Below are positions 63,375 through 64,000 of a DNA stretch of 64,000 bases, piece by piece. This DNA is from an uncultured Clostridia bacterium (GTDB lineage Bacteria > Bacillota > Clostridia > TANB77 > CAG-508), in assembly GCA_934149005.1 (NCBI GenBank), contig CAKPDN010000004.1:1-64000 (forward strand). Reading direction: 5' to 3'. The notes under the pieces are model-generated. The model ran no database searches. It was not told the DNA's origin and worked only from the letters and a program-made list of their open reading frames with translations. Position numbers and translations under genes: made by a program. Numbering within the stretch: position 1 is the first letter of the stretch; each line of letters starts with the position of its first letter.

Positions 63375-63992
63375 ATGTCAAAAACAATAGGCTATGCTAG
63401 AGTTAGCAGTAAAGGTCAAAACCTAGATAGACAAATAGAAGAATTTATAAAACTTGGAATAGCAGAAAAAAATATATATTGGGACAAATTAAGTGGAAAG
63501 AATTTTGACAGAACGGGTTATCTATATGCAAAAAAATGCCTAGAAACTGGAGATACATTAGTTATAGACGACTTAGACCGTCTAGGCAGAAATGATGATT
63601 TAAGAAAGGAATGGCAGTATTTTATGGATAATGAAATAAATGTAAGGGTTCTAAGCCTACCATCTTTAAATCTTAATTATGATGACGAAAGTATAAAGCC
63701 ACTTGCTAAAATGATTAGAAATATTGTATTTGAAATATTTTGTTGGGAGGCACAAAACAAAAGAGCTACAATACTCAGAACGCAAGCAGATGGAATCAAA
63801 TGTGCATTAGAACAAGGAAGAGCCTATGGTAGACCTAAAGTTACAATACCTAACAACTTTGAAGATATTTATAAACAATGGAAAAATAAAGAAATTCCGG
63901 GAACAAAGGCAATAGAATTAACTGGATTAAAACGAAACAAGTTTTACGATTTTGTAAAAATTTTTGAAAGTGAGGATTTGAAAAATGAATAA
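63375..63992 (+). CDS. small serine resolvase/invertase
   Basis: A 205-residue Tn3-type serine recombinase. IGYARVSSKGQNLDRQ carries the catalytic Ser near residue 10, VIDDLDRLGRND supplies the conserved Arg pair, and a helix-turn-helix lies at the C-terminus (GTKAIELTGLKRNKFYDFV). Such enzymes resolve element dimers or invert DNA segments. It is distinct from the large serine integrase at 53005. A strong inverted repeat upstream may be its site. Confidence 0.92.
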   Translation: MSKTIGYARVSSKGQNLDRQIEEFIKLGIAEKNIYWDKLSGKNFDRTGYLYAKKCLETGDTLVIDDLDRLGRNDDLRKEWQYFMDNEINVRVLSLPSLNLNYDDESIKPLAKMIRNIVFEIFCWEAQNKRATILRTQADGIKCALEQGRAYGRPKVTIPNNFEDIYKQWKNKEIPGTKAIELTGLKRNKFYDFVKIFESEDLKNE

Positions 63993-64000
63993 ATTAAAAA
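63985..64000 (+). CDS. start of a gene running off the window
   Basis: An ATG at 63985 overlaps the resolvase end (ATGAATAA) and opens a frame reading MNKLK up to the window edge, with GAGGA about ten bases upstream. Only five codons are visible, so nothing can be said about its product. Confidence 0.35.

Larger units (their letters stand above)
52986..64000. mobile_element. integrated mobile element (left end to beyond the window)
   Basis: The left boundary is set by a broken host gene (ending 52985) and the adjacent large serine recombinase on the minus strand, the usual arrangement for serine integrases. The cargo differs from the flanking chromosome: a DUF3102-like protein, a helicase-like ATPase, an HNH/AP2-type phage protein, an orphan adenine methyltransferase, a bS6 homologue and a small resolvase. 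No capsid, tail or conjugation gene is seen in the 11 kb visible, so phage versus conjugative element is open. The right end is outside the window. Confidence 0.8.

Overview
The window is a very AT-rich Firmicutes-type chromosome segment, most likely from an uncultured, spore-forming member of the Clostridia. The evidence is strong GGAGG ribosome binding sites with ATG/TTG/GTG starts, A-rich codon use, a SpoIVFA/SpoIVFB-type pair beside minD-minE-rodA, a SpoVD/FtsI-type penicillin-binding protein with PASTA domains, a DAP-free MEP pathway pair (ispG, ispH), and type IV-pilin-like leader peptides of the kind common in gut Clostridia. No rRNA, CRISPR array or complete prophage structural module is visible.

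Layout. 1-700 is decayed DNA. 704-6656 holds housekeeping genes (RNA m5C methyltransferase, phosphodiesterase, radical SAM protein, beta-helix nucleotidyltransferase relative, topA). 6700-7050 is a small tRNA locus (truncated tRNA-Asp, tRNA-Gly, tRNA-Cys). 7060-9000 is an accessory patch with a small hydrophobic peptide, an opposing antisense promoter, and three copies of one promoter-like repeat. 9024-20678 carries guaD, a VTT membrane protein, spoIVFA/B, pilin-like secreted proteins, minD, minE, rodA, dus and mazF. 20743-33323 carries HD-GYP, aspS, a PIN protein, cell-wall enzymes, ruvA, rarA and half-size TSUP transporters. 33404-41546 is one giant cyclic beta-glucan synthase gene. 41661-52985 carries a response regulator, ispG/ispH, an Rpn-type nuclease, the PASTA PBP, comM-dprA-yraN-rsmA and a sortase. 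From 52986 to the window end lies an integrated mobile element: a large serine recombinase sits at its edge and a host gene is cut off exactly at the junction. Its cargo includes a helicase-like protein, an HNH/AP2-like phage protein, a DNA adenine methyltransferase, a ribosomal protein bS6 homologue and a small resolvase.

The most striking observation is translational. Five genes (guanine deaminase, a TSUP permease, the cyclic glucan synthase, the large serine recombinase and the DNA methyltransferase) are each split by one frame break. In every case the break is an in-frame CGG codon, and skipping its C (+1) restores the conserved protein with a glycine (GGA four times, GGT once). By my reading only two other in-frame CGG codons exist in all the genes here, both in one PIN-domain gene. 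This points to CGG being an unassigned or hungry codon used or tolerated as a +1 frameshift signal, in both host and mobile-element genes. The second notable signal is a pair of roughly 415-bp fold-back elements (21811-22224 and 47667-48088). They share short conserved blocks but have stems of different sequence that remain complementary, as expected of a structured RNA or a non-autonomous mobile element.
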